From NCBI GenBank assembly GCA_013823855.1, contig PNMW01000079.1, forward strand, positions 1 through 64,000: DNA of 64,000 nucleotides. The letters are read 5' to 3'. Source of the stretch: Lysobacteraceae bacterium. Lineage in GTDB: Bacteria; Pseudomonadota; Gammaproteobacteria; Nevskiales; Nevskiaceae. Under the pieces are notes generated by a model. It was not told the DNA's origin, ran no database searches, and saw only the letters and a list, made by a program, of their open reading frames with translations. Below are positions 1 to 7,300 of this stretch, in pieces. Each line of letters opens with the position of its first letter. The stretch's first letter is position 1. The translations under genes and the position numbers were made by a program.

Positions 1-1
1 C

Positions 2-343
2 GGTAATGCCCCCGGTGCCGCCCGGGAATACGCCCGTGCCAGCTTCGACAATCTCGAAGGCGCGGCCGCTGCCGCCACCGGCGATTTCAATCTCGACGTC
101 ATCCTCGATGTCGCCGTCACGCTGTCGATGGAAGTCGGCCGCGCCCGCATTCCGATCCGCAACCTGCTGCAGCTCAACCAGGGCTCGGTAGTCGAGCTTG
201 AGCGCGCCGCCGGCGAGCCGCTCGATGTCTATGTCAACGGCACCTTGATCGCCCACGGCGAAGTGGTGGTGGTCAACGAGAAATTCGGCGTGCGCCTGAC
301 CGACGTGATCAGCCCGGCCGAACGCATCCGCAAGCTCAAGTAA
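2..343 (+). CDS. fliN: Flagellar motor switch protein FliN, 5' truncated by window edge
   Basis: C-terminal part of FliN, the cytoplasmic C-ring protein that, with FliM and FliG, sets rotation direction and also docks export cargo. The open frame runs in from the left edge with no start codon. It carries the SpoA/surface-presentation domain: LDVAVTLSMEVGRARIPI, then LLQLNQGSVVELERAAGEPL and NEKFGVRLTDVI, which are the classic FliN landmarks, ending in IRKLK and TAA. The acidic/alanine-rich stretch just before the domain is the usual variable linker. fliO begins 28 bases downstream, giving the standard fliN-O-P-Q-R-flhB order, so this is the front of an export-gate operon. Identification is secure; only the N-terminus is missing. 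Confidence 0.95.
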   Translation, partial: GNAPGAAREYARASFDNLEGAAAAATGDFNLDVILDVAVTLSMEVGRARIPIRNLLQLNQGSVVELERAAGEPLDVYVNGTLIAHGEVVVVNEKFGVRLTDVISPAERIRKLK

Positions 344-371
344 GCCCCGATCTCCCGCGCGCCGCCTGCCG

Positions 372-755
372 ATGAACGCACCTGCCGCCGCCGCTGCCAG
401 CACTGCCTCGACCTTGCCCGGCTTCGGCCAGATGGCGCTGTCGCTGCTGGTGGTGCTGGTTCTGATCTTGGTGCTCGCCTGGGGGCTCAAGCGCCTGCAG
501 GGTGTCCGGATCGGCGGCGGCGCGAGCCTGCGCATCCACGGCGGCCTGCAGGTCGGCGCCAAGGAAAAGGTGCTGCTGATCGAAGCCGGCGGCCAGCATC
601 TGCTGATTGGCGTGTCGGCCGGCGGCGTCAACACGCTGCACGTCTATGCCGAGCCGCCCGTTGCACCCGCAAACGCCGAGGGTGCGCCGGAGCTGCCGCC
701 GTTCGCAGTGGCGTTCCGCGAGGCGCTGAAGAAGTCGCTGGGGAAAGCGTCGTGA
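372..755 (+). CDS. fliO: Flagellar biosynthesis protein FliO
   Basis: FliO is a small bitopic membrane protein that helps FliP form the export-gate ring and is not part of the finished structure. The 127-residue product has an Ala-rich N-terminus, one strong membrane segment at about residues 22-39 (LSLLVVLVLILVLAWGL), then a cytoplasmic SH3-like domain with the family pattern GGASLRIHGGLQVGAKEKVLLIEAGGQHLLIGVS. Length fits the family. Its TGA overlaps the GTG start of fliP, so the two are translationally coupled. FliO is poorly conserved in sequence, so position between fliN and fliP is part of the argument. Confidence 0.9.
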   Translation: MNAPAAAAASTASTLPGFGQMALSLLVVLVLILVLAWGLKRLQGVRIGGGASLRIHGGLQVGAKEKVLLIEAGGQHLLIGVSAGGVNTLHVYAEPPVAPANAEGAPELPPFAVAFREALKKSLGKAS

Positions 756-1525
756 GTCGCGCGTCAGTTTCCGGAGTGCTCAAGTCGATGGTGGCGGCGA
801 TGCTGGCGCTGCTGCCGATGGCCGACGCGCTGGCCCAGGCTGGCGGCCTGCCGGCGCTGAATGTCAGCCCGGCACCGGGCGGCGGGCAGAGCTACAGCTT
901 GAGCCTGCAAGTGCTGTTGATGATGACGGCGCTCACCCTGCTGCCGGCGGCGCTGCTGGCGATGACCGCGTTCACCCGCATCGTCGTCGTGCTCGGCCTG
1001 CTGCGGCAGGCGCTGGGCACCGGCGGTACGCCGTCGAACCAGATCCTGGTCGGCCTTGCGCTGTTCCTGACCCTGTTCGTGATGCAGCCGGTGTTCGACC
1101 GTGTCTACACCGACGCCGCCAAGCCCTACCTCGATGGACAGCTGGCGTTCGAGCCGGCGCTGGCCGCCGCCGCCAAGCCGATTCGCGGCTTCATGATGGC
1201 GCAGACCCGCGAGGCCGATCTGATGACCTTCGCGAAGATCGCCGGCAACGACGGCCCCTACGCGGATACCGATTCGGTCTCGTTCACCGTGCTCGCCGCC
1301 GCGTTCCTGACCAGCGAACTCACCACTGCATTCCAGATCGGCTTCCTGCTGTTCATCCCGTTCGTGGTGATCGACCTGGTGGTGGCCAGCGTGCTGATGA
1401 GCCTCGGCATGATGATGCTGAGCCCGGTGATCATCTCGCTGCCGTTCAAGCTGATGCTGTTCGTGCTGGTCGATGGCTGGGCGCTGGTGATGGGCACATT
1501 AGCTGCAAGCTTCGTGGTGCCGTGA
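752..1525 (+). CDS. fliP: Flagellar type III export gate protein FliP
   Basis: FliP forms the core pentamer of the flagellar export gate in the inner membrane. The 257-residue product starts with GTG overlapping the fliO stop (GTGA). It has a cleavable signal peptide (about residues 1-29, ending ADALAQA), as is typical of FliP, then membrane helices with the family signatures FTRIVVVLGLLRQALGTG, PSNQILVGLALFLTLFVMQP and, in the C-terminal half, FLTSELTTAFQIGFLLFIPF and LGMMMLSPVIISLPFKL. Length is normal. Unlike the tight spacing elsewhere in this operon, about 200 bases separate it from fliQ, and that gap holds a palindromic repeat. Confidence 0.96.
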   Translation: MSRASVSGVLKSMVAAMLALLPMADALAQAGGLPALNVSPAPGGGQSYSLSLQVLLMMTALTLLPAALLAMTAFTRIVVVLGLLRQALGTGGTPSNQILVGLALFLTLFVMQPVFDRVYTDAAKPYLDGQLAFEPALAAAAKPIRGFMMAQTREADLMTFAKIAGNDGPYADTDSVSFTVLAAAFLTSELTTAFQIGFLLFIPFVVIDLVVASVLMSLGMMMLSPVIISLPFKLMLFVLVDGWALVMGTLAASFVVP

Positions 1526-1561
1526 CGCATTCCTGGCGCCTCAGCCCGGCAACGGCAACCG

Positions 1562-1688
1562 TTAAACGCAAAGGCGCAAAGAACGGCAAAGAGAACGACG
1601 CAGAGAAAGGCGGAAAGGGCAACGGCTGTCGCTACTTCTGGCTTTTCCCCGCGTCCCTGCTTGTTCCCTCTGCGCCTTTAGCGTTGAT
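1562..1688. repeat. Imperfect palindromic repeat between fliP and fliQ
   Basis: The fliP-fliQ gap holds two long purine/pyrimidine-biased arms. The left arm (1565-1581, AACGCAAAGGCGCAAAG) is matched by the reverse complement of 1668-1685 (CTCTGCGCCTTTAGCGTT) with one inserted base and one mismatch, and weaker complementarity continues inward for roughly 30 more bases. The left arm also repeats internally with a period near 12 (AACGGCAAAGAG, AACGACGCAGAG, AAAGGCGGAAAG). It resembles a MITE-like intergenic element without a gene. A frame open across it (1522-1728) looks like repeat readthrough, not a gene. The fliQ ribosome site (CGGAAG) lies just beyond it and looks intact. Confidence 0.7.
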
Positions 1689-1724
1689 TTTTTTGACTCT
1701 GATCGACCACGCGGAAGCCGGCGC

Positions 1725-1994
1725 ATGACTCCCGAAACCGTCCTCACCATCGGTGCCCAGGCCCTGCAGCTGGTGCTGATGCTGGCCGCACCGCTGCTGC
1801 TGACCGCGCTGGCGGTCGGCGTGCTGATCGGCGTGTTCCAGGCGGCGACCCAGATCAACGAGCAGACCCTGAGCTTCATCCCCAAGCTGGCCGCCACCGC
1901 TGCGGTGATCGTCATTGCCGGGCCATGGATGCTGCGGCTGCTGGTCGAATACACCCGACGGCTGTTCGAGAGCATTCCGGGGCTGTTGCACTGA
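1725..1994 (+). CDS. fliQ: Flagellar export gate protein FliQ
   Basis: FliQ is a two-helix inner-membrane protein that packs around FliP/FliR in the export gate. The 89-residue product has the family opening TPETVLTIGAQALQLVLML, a first membrane helix, the conserved loop GVFQAATQINEQTLSFIPKL, and a second helix ending in an amphipathic tail. Length is exactly that expected. ATG 1725 is preceded by CGGAAG at a good distance. fliR starts 22 bases after its stop. Confidence 0.95.
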   Translation: MTPETVLTIGAQALQLVLMLAAPLLLTALAVGVLIGVFQAATQINEQTLSFIPKLAATAAVIVIAGPWMLRLLVEYTRRLFESIPGLLH

Positions 1995-2016
1995 CGCCGA
2001 CGCGTCCCGAGCGCCG

Positions 2017-2802
2017 ATGACCTTCACCGACACCCAGCTGATCGCCTGGCTCGAAGCCTGGTTCTGGCCGATGGTACGGATCGGCGGCGTGCTGGCGACC
2101 GCGCCGGTGCTCGGCGGGCGCGTCGTGCCGGTGCGCATTCGCGTGGTGCTGATGGTGCTGCTGACGCTGGTGCTGGCACCGCTGCTGCCGGCGGCGCCGT
2201 ATCTGGAAACCTTCAAGGCCGAGTGGTGGCTGGAAGTCGGCCAGCAGTTGCTGATCGGTGTGGCGATGGGCTTCGTGCTGATGATCGTCTTCGAAGCCGT
2301 GGTGCTGGCCGGCGAGCTGATCTCCTACGGCATGGGCCTGTCGTTCGCGCAGCTGGTCGATCCCCTGCGCGGTGCCGGCACGCCGGTCGTGGGCCAGCTG
2401 CTGATGGTGATGGCGACCCTGCTGTTCCTGTCGGTCGGGGGGCATCTGCGACTGATCGAGGCGCTGGCAGCCAGTTTCCGGAGCATGCCGGTGGGCGGTC
2501 ATGGGCTGGACGCCGACGCTTTCTCGATGCTGGCCCGCTGGGGCGCGAACCTGTTCGTCGGCGGCGTGCAGATCGCGCTGCCGGTGATGATCGCGCTGCT
2601 GCTGGTCAACCTGGCGTTCGGCGTGATGAGCCGCTCGGCGCCGGCGCTGAGCGCGCTATCGGTCGGCTTTCCGATCGCGCTGGCGGCGGGTCTGGTGCTG
2701 CTGAGTTACAGCCTGCCGACGCTGGCGGCGGTGCTCGACCACCTGCTCGATATGGCGTTCACGCTGGTCGCCGAGCTGTTCCGGAGCACGAACGGTGTCT
2801 GA
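2017..2802 (+). CDS. fliR: Flagellar export gate protein FliR
   Basis: FliR caps the FliP/FliQ assembly of the flagellar type III export gate. I chose ATG 2017 (MTFTDTQLIAWLEAWFWP), giving 261 residues, the usual length; the frame is open further upstream but that overlaps fliQ. Six hydrophobic segments are visible. Family landmarks are FWPMVRIGGVLATAPVLGG, the central LAGELISYGMGLSFAQLVDP, and NLAFGVMSRSAPALSALSVGFP. The end overlaps the GTG start of flhB by 8 bases, so the two are likely coupled. Confidence 0.95.
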   Translation: MTFTDTQLIAWLEAWFWPMVRIGGVLATAPVLGGRVVPVRIRVVLMVLLTLVLAPLLPAAPYLETFKAEWWLEVGQQLLIGVAMGFVLMIVFEAVVLAGELISYGMGLSFAQLVDPLRGAGTPVVGQLLMVMATLLFLSVGGHLRLIEALAASFRSMPVGGHGLDADAFSMLARWGANLFVGGVQIALPVMIALLLVNLAFGVMSRSAPALSALSVGFPIALAAGLVLLSYSLPTLAAVLDHLLDMAFTLVAELFRSTNGV

Positions 2803-3928
2803 CAGCGCCGAAGAAAAAACCTTACCCGCCACCGAAAAACGCAAGCGCGAAGCCCGCGAGCGCGGCCAGCTGCCGCGTTCGCGCGAACTGTCGACGGCGG
2901 TGGTGATGGGCGCCGGTGCCGCGCTGGCGGTCGGCTTCGGCAACACGCTGGGCAGCCGCGCGTTCGGCTTCATGCAGCGCGGTTTGCGCTTCGACGCGGC
3001 GGCGCTCGCCGATCCCTCGCGGCTGCCGGCGGCGATCGGCGAGGCGATCCTGTCCGGCTTGGCTATCGTGGCGCCGATCATGCTCGCCAGCTTCTTCGCC
3101 GCCCTCATCGCGCCGATGCTGATCGGCGGCTGGAACCTGAGTTCCAGGGCGCTGCAGCCGGATTTCAGCCGGCTCAATCCGGTCACGGGCTTAAGCCGGA
3201 TGTTCTCGACCAACAGCCTGGTCGAGCTGGCCAAGAGCATCGCCAAGTTCCTGATCGTCGGCCTCGTCGCCGGCATCAGCTGGTGGAGCGCCCGCGGCGA
3301 ACTGATGGGACTGGGCGTGGAGCCGTCCAGCCAGGCGATCGGCCACGGGCTCGGACTGGTCGCCTCGACATTCGTCTGGATGTGCGCCGCGCTCGGCCTG
3401 ATCGCCTTCATCGACGTGCCCTGGCAGCTGTGGAGCTATGCCAGGCAGATGAAGATGTCGCGCCAGGAGATCAAGCAGGAATACAAGCAGAGCGAAGGCA
3501 GCCCCGAGGTCAAGGGCCGGATCCGGCGCCTGCAGGCCGAGCTGTCGCAGCGGCGGATGATGGACAAGGTGCCGGGCGCCGATGTCATCGTCACCAACCC
3601 GACGCACTACGCCGTGGCGCTGAAGTACACCGCCGGCAGGAACCGCGCGCCGGTGGTGATCGCCAAGGGTGTCGACACGGTAGCGGCGGCGATCCGCGAA
3701 CGCGCCGCCGAGCACCGCATCCCGCTGGTCGAGGCGCCGCCGCTGGCGCGCGCGCTGTATCGCGGCTGCGATCTGGAAGAGGAAATTCCGGCCCCGCTTT
3801 ATGCCGCCGTCGCCCAGGTGCTGACCTACGTGTTCCAGCTGCGCGCCTGGCGCGGCGGCGAACGGCCGCAGAAGCCAGCGGTCGGTGACGTGCCGGGTGG
3901 CGAGCCCGATCCGGTTCCACCAGCGTAG
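2795..3928 (+). CDS. flhB: Flagellar export switch protein FlhB
   Basis: FlhB is the substrate-specificity switch of flagellar export; it cleaves itself at an NPTH site when the hook is complete. The 377-residue product starts GTG 2795 inside fliR. The N-terminal PATEKRKREARERGQLPRS is the family signature, followed by four membrane segments (about residues 35-55, 85-110, 150-165, 185-210) and a cytoplasmic domain with the autocleavage site NPTH at residues 268-271 (VIVTNPTHYAVALKY). The C-tail after about residue 350 is short and Pro-rich. The TAG stop forms the first bases of the intergenic repeat at 3926-4080. flhA, which often follows, is absent. Confidence 0.96.
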   Translation: MSDSAEEKTLPATEKRKREARERGQLPRSRELSTAVVMGAGAALAVGFGNTLGSRAFGFMQRGLRFDAAALADPSRLPAAIGEAILSGLAIVAPIMLASFFAALIAPMLIGGWNLSSRALQPDFSRLNPVTGLSRMFSTNSLVELAKSIAKFLIVGLVAGISWWSARGELMGLGVEPSSQAIGHGLGLVASTFVWMCAALGLIAFIDVPWQLWSYARQMKMSRQEIKQEYKQSEGSPEVKGRIRRLQAELSQRRMMDKVPGADVIVTNPTHYAVALKYTAGRNRAPVVIAKGVDTVAAAIRERAAEHRIPLVEAPPLARALYRGCDLEEEIPAPLYAAVAQVLTYVFQLRAWRGGERPQKPAVGDVPGGEPDPVPPA

Positions 3929-4080
3929 GGCGGGTCGCGACCCGCCATTGGCGTTCGCGCCGAACCTTGAACGGGCGGGCGGCACCCGCCATTGGCGTTC
4001 GCGCCGAACCCTGAACGGGCGGGCGCGACCCTCCATTGACCGACGTGAAACCGTCAAGAATGGCGGGTCGCGACCCCCTA
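3926..4080. repeat. 44-bp tandem repeat bracketed by inverted GC-rich ends
   Basis: Immediately after flhB there is a 44-base direct repeat starting at 3941 and 3985 with a degenerate third start at 4029 (CCCGCCATTGGCGTTCGCGC then GAACC[T/C]TGAACGGGCGGGC). The whole block is closed by an inverted pair: 3926-3949 begins TAGGGCGGGTCGCGACCCGC, and 4059-4080 is its reverse complement apart from two missing bases. The inner GGGTCGCGACCC is itself a perfect palindrome. The first TAG is the flhB stop codon. This is an intergenic repeat or REP/MITE-like element; spacing and absence of unique spacers exclude CRISPR. Confidence 0.75.
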
Positions 4081-4379
4081 GGTTGCTCTTCGGGCGATCG
4101 GTAATGCGCCAGCCGCTATCCAGCCGCTCCGACGCCGAAGACCCTTTCTCTCTCTCTCGACGGACATCGCTAATCGTTGCAGCGAGGCCGTTTCCTGCCT
4201 CGTGACCGTTGACACAGAATCCAGGACACGCCCGGTACTGGCGACGTCCCTTGCGATGTCGGTCATGGCGTTTCCCTGTGGCCGGCAAGGCCAGCCGAGG
4301 CGGCGTCCACTGCGGGCACGCCGGGAACGATTCCTGCAAAACGGGCCCGATCACGCCGGAAATACGGCACGGGGGACGC
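4081..4379. other. Intergenic stretch upstream of the PAS-GGDEF gene
   Basis: About 300 bases with no convincing gene. It contains a short CT run (about 4145-4159) and a TTGACA at 4208-4213, but no good -10 element lies 16-18 bases beyond it. I looked for a cyclic-di-GMP riboswitch because a GGDEF gene follows and saw no convincing match. Confidence 0.4.
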
Positions 4380-7300
4380 ATGACCGGGCACCAGCAGCAC
4401 CGCGAGCGGCCCTCGGCCGATGACCCTGCAGCGGCCGGGGCGCCGCAACGGTCGACGGCGCCGCAGGCGGTATCGGATGCCGCGCGAAGCCGCAATGGTG
4501 TGGCCCTGGTGTCGGCGCTGGTGGCAATAACCGCCATCGCCTGGGCGATCGGCCTGCTGAACCAGCCGGGAGTGGCCGGCTGGGAGCCTTCGCTGTTCGC
4601 GTGCTGCGGCGCGGCGCTGCTGGCGGTCACGCTGGCGGTGCTGCGCAGCGGGCTGGCGACGGCTGCCGCAGCGAATCTGACCACCGGCGCGATGTGGCTG
4701 CTGATCACCGAGCGCCTGCTGATGATCGGCCTTGGCGATGCCTATGCCGATCCGGCGGTGGCGATCTTCCTGCCGGTGCACGGCACGCTGCCGGTGCTGT
4801 CCTTGCTGTTCATCGTGCTGCAGCCGTATCCGCGGGCGATCCGGCTGGCCAGCGCGGCCTGGCTGGTGCAGGCGGCGATCGTCACGGCAACACTTTGGCC
4901 GTTTCTCGGCGCGGCCCAGCCGCGTGCCTACCTGCATGGCACCTTGCTGTTCGTCTGGCTGCTGATGGCGATCCACCTGGCGCTGCTGGCGATCTGGACC
5001 CGCCAGCAACGGGCGCTGATCGATGCTCAGGCGCGGCTGGCCGCCACCGAACACGCGGCGCGCATGGCACACGCCACCTCCGAACTGCGCTTCCGGACCA
5101 TCTTCGAGCAGGCCACGGCCGGCATCGGGCTGGTCAGCGCCGACCGCTGCTGGATCGATGTCAACGCGCGGATGGCGGAGCTGACCGGCTATCCGATCGC
5201 CGAGCTGCGCGGCATGAGCCTGTGCCAGCTGCTGCCGCCTGAAGACCGCGACGCCGGCATCGAACGCCTGGCGCAGTTCCTGTCCAGCGATGCCGCGCCG
5301 GCGCAGATCACCATCGAACGGCGCTGGCTGCGGCGCGACGGCAGCACGGTGTGGGTGGCCAATCACCTGCGCCGGATTCCGGCCGATGCCGGCCTTCCGG
5401 CGACCGCGTTGCTGATGTCGATCGACATCAGCGACCGCCGCCAGGCCGAGGAAGCGGCGCTGCACCAGCAGAAGGAACTGCGGGCGATCTTCGACCAGAC
5501 CACGGTCGGCATCGCCGTGCTCAATGCCGAAGGCCGCTGGCTGAACGTCAATCGGCGGCTCTGCGAAATGTTCGGCCGCAGCGAAGCCGAGATGCTGGCC
5601 ACCGATTTCCAGTCGATGACCCATCCTGACGATCTGGCCCGGCAGATGGGCCAGGTCGACGACGTGATCGCCGGCCGCAGGACCGGCTACCAGATGGAAA
5701 AGCGTTACCTGCGGCCGGATGGCGAGGTGGTCTGGGGCCGGCTCAATGTCGGTGTCGTCGAGGCGACCGTCGACGCGCCGGCGCGCTTCGTGTCGGTGAT
5801 CGAGGACATCAGCGAGCACAGGCGGATGGAGCACGAAGCGGCGGCGCTGCGCCGGGTGCGCGAGCTGCATGTCGACCACACGCCGCTGGCGGTGATCGAA
5901 TGGGACCCTGAATTGCGGGTGCGGCGCTGGTCGAAGCGCGCCGAAGCGCTGTTCGGCTGGAGCGAGGCCGAAGTGCTGGGTCGCACGCCATTCGAGTGGC
6001 GTTTCATCCACGAGGACGAGATCACCCAGACCGAGCGCGTCATCGACGAAATCCGCAGCATCACCGATGAAACCGTGCACACCCGCAACCGGCACTACCA
6101 CCGCGACGGCCGGGTCATGTGGTGCCAGTGGTACACCTCGGCCCTGCATGCGGCCGATGGCAGCATCGAGGCCTATTACTCGCTGGGCGACGACATCACT
6201 GCGGAACACGAAACCCAGCAGGCGCTGATCGCCGCCGAAGCGCGCTTCCGCGTGCTGTTCGATCAGGTCGCCGCCGGTATCGGCCGCTTCGACCACGAGA
6301 CGCGCTGGATCGAGGTCAATCCGACGCTCGCCGAACTGCACGGCACCACCACGGCGGCGATGCTCGGCAAGCGGCTGGTCGACGATGCGATGCCGGCCGA
6401 GCAGGTTGCCGTGGCGGCGCGACTGAAGTGGCTGCTGGACGGGGAGATCGACGAATACACGGTCGAGCGGCCGGTGGTCACCGCCGATGGTTCGACGCGC
6501 TGGCTGATGGCCTATCTGCGCCGGGTCGAAGGCCCGGATGCCGAGCATCCGCAGGGCGTGCTGATGGCGCTCGACATCAGCGCCCGCAAGGCGGCCGAAG
6601 CGGCGGCGCTGGAGCATCAGCGGGTGCGCGACTTCCATTTCCACAACACGCCGCTGGCGGTGATCGAATGGACGCCGGACCTGCGCGTGCAGCGCTGGTC
6701 GCCGCGCGCCACCGAGCTGTACGGCTGGGAAGAGCACGAGGTGATCGGCCGCACGGTGAGCGAGTTTCCGTTCATTCACGACGCCGATCTGCCGCGTGTC
6801 AGCGTCGAGATCGAGTCGATGCTCAGCGCCTCCGCTTCGGTGGAGATCAGCAATCGCAACTACCACAAGGACGGCCGCACCTTGTGGTGCCAGTGGCACA
6901 ACTCGGTGCTGCGCGATGCCGATGGGCAGGTGCTGTCGGTGTTCTCGCTGGTCAAGGATGTCAGCGACGAGCAGTTCACCATCGCCGCGCTCAAGGACAG
7001 CCAGGCCCGGTTCAAGAGCATCTTCGAGCAGTCGGCGGTCGGCATCGTGATGATCGACGCCCTCGGCAACTGGCTGATGGTCAACCAGCGTTTCCGCGAA
7101 ATCGTCGGCTACGACGCCGAGGAACTGCTGCAGCACAACTGCGAGGAGATCACCGAAGCCAAGGACCGCGCGGCCGAAGCACTGCTGCGCGACAGGCTGA
7201 TCGCCGGCGAGATCGACGACTACAGCTTCGAGAAGCGCTATCGGCGGCGCGATGGCAAGCTGGTCTGGGTGTCGCTGTTCGCGCGCCGGCTCGACGAGGC

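Noticed and set aside
1522..1728. Small open frame across the fliP-fliQ gap.
   Set aside because: It reads through the palindromic repeat, has no ribosome site and no family resemblance; the composition is that of the repeat.
3941..4058. Tandem 44-base repeats considered as a CRISPR remnant.
   Set aside because: There are no unique spacers, the copies abut directly, and no cas genes are nearby.
4081..4379. Possible cyclic-di-GMP riboswitch before the GGDEF gene.
   Set aside because: I could not find the conserved core sequence or paired arms of known classes.
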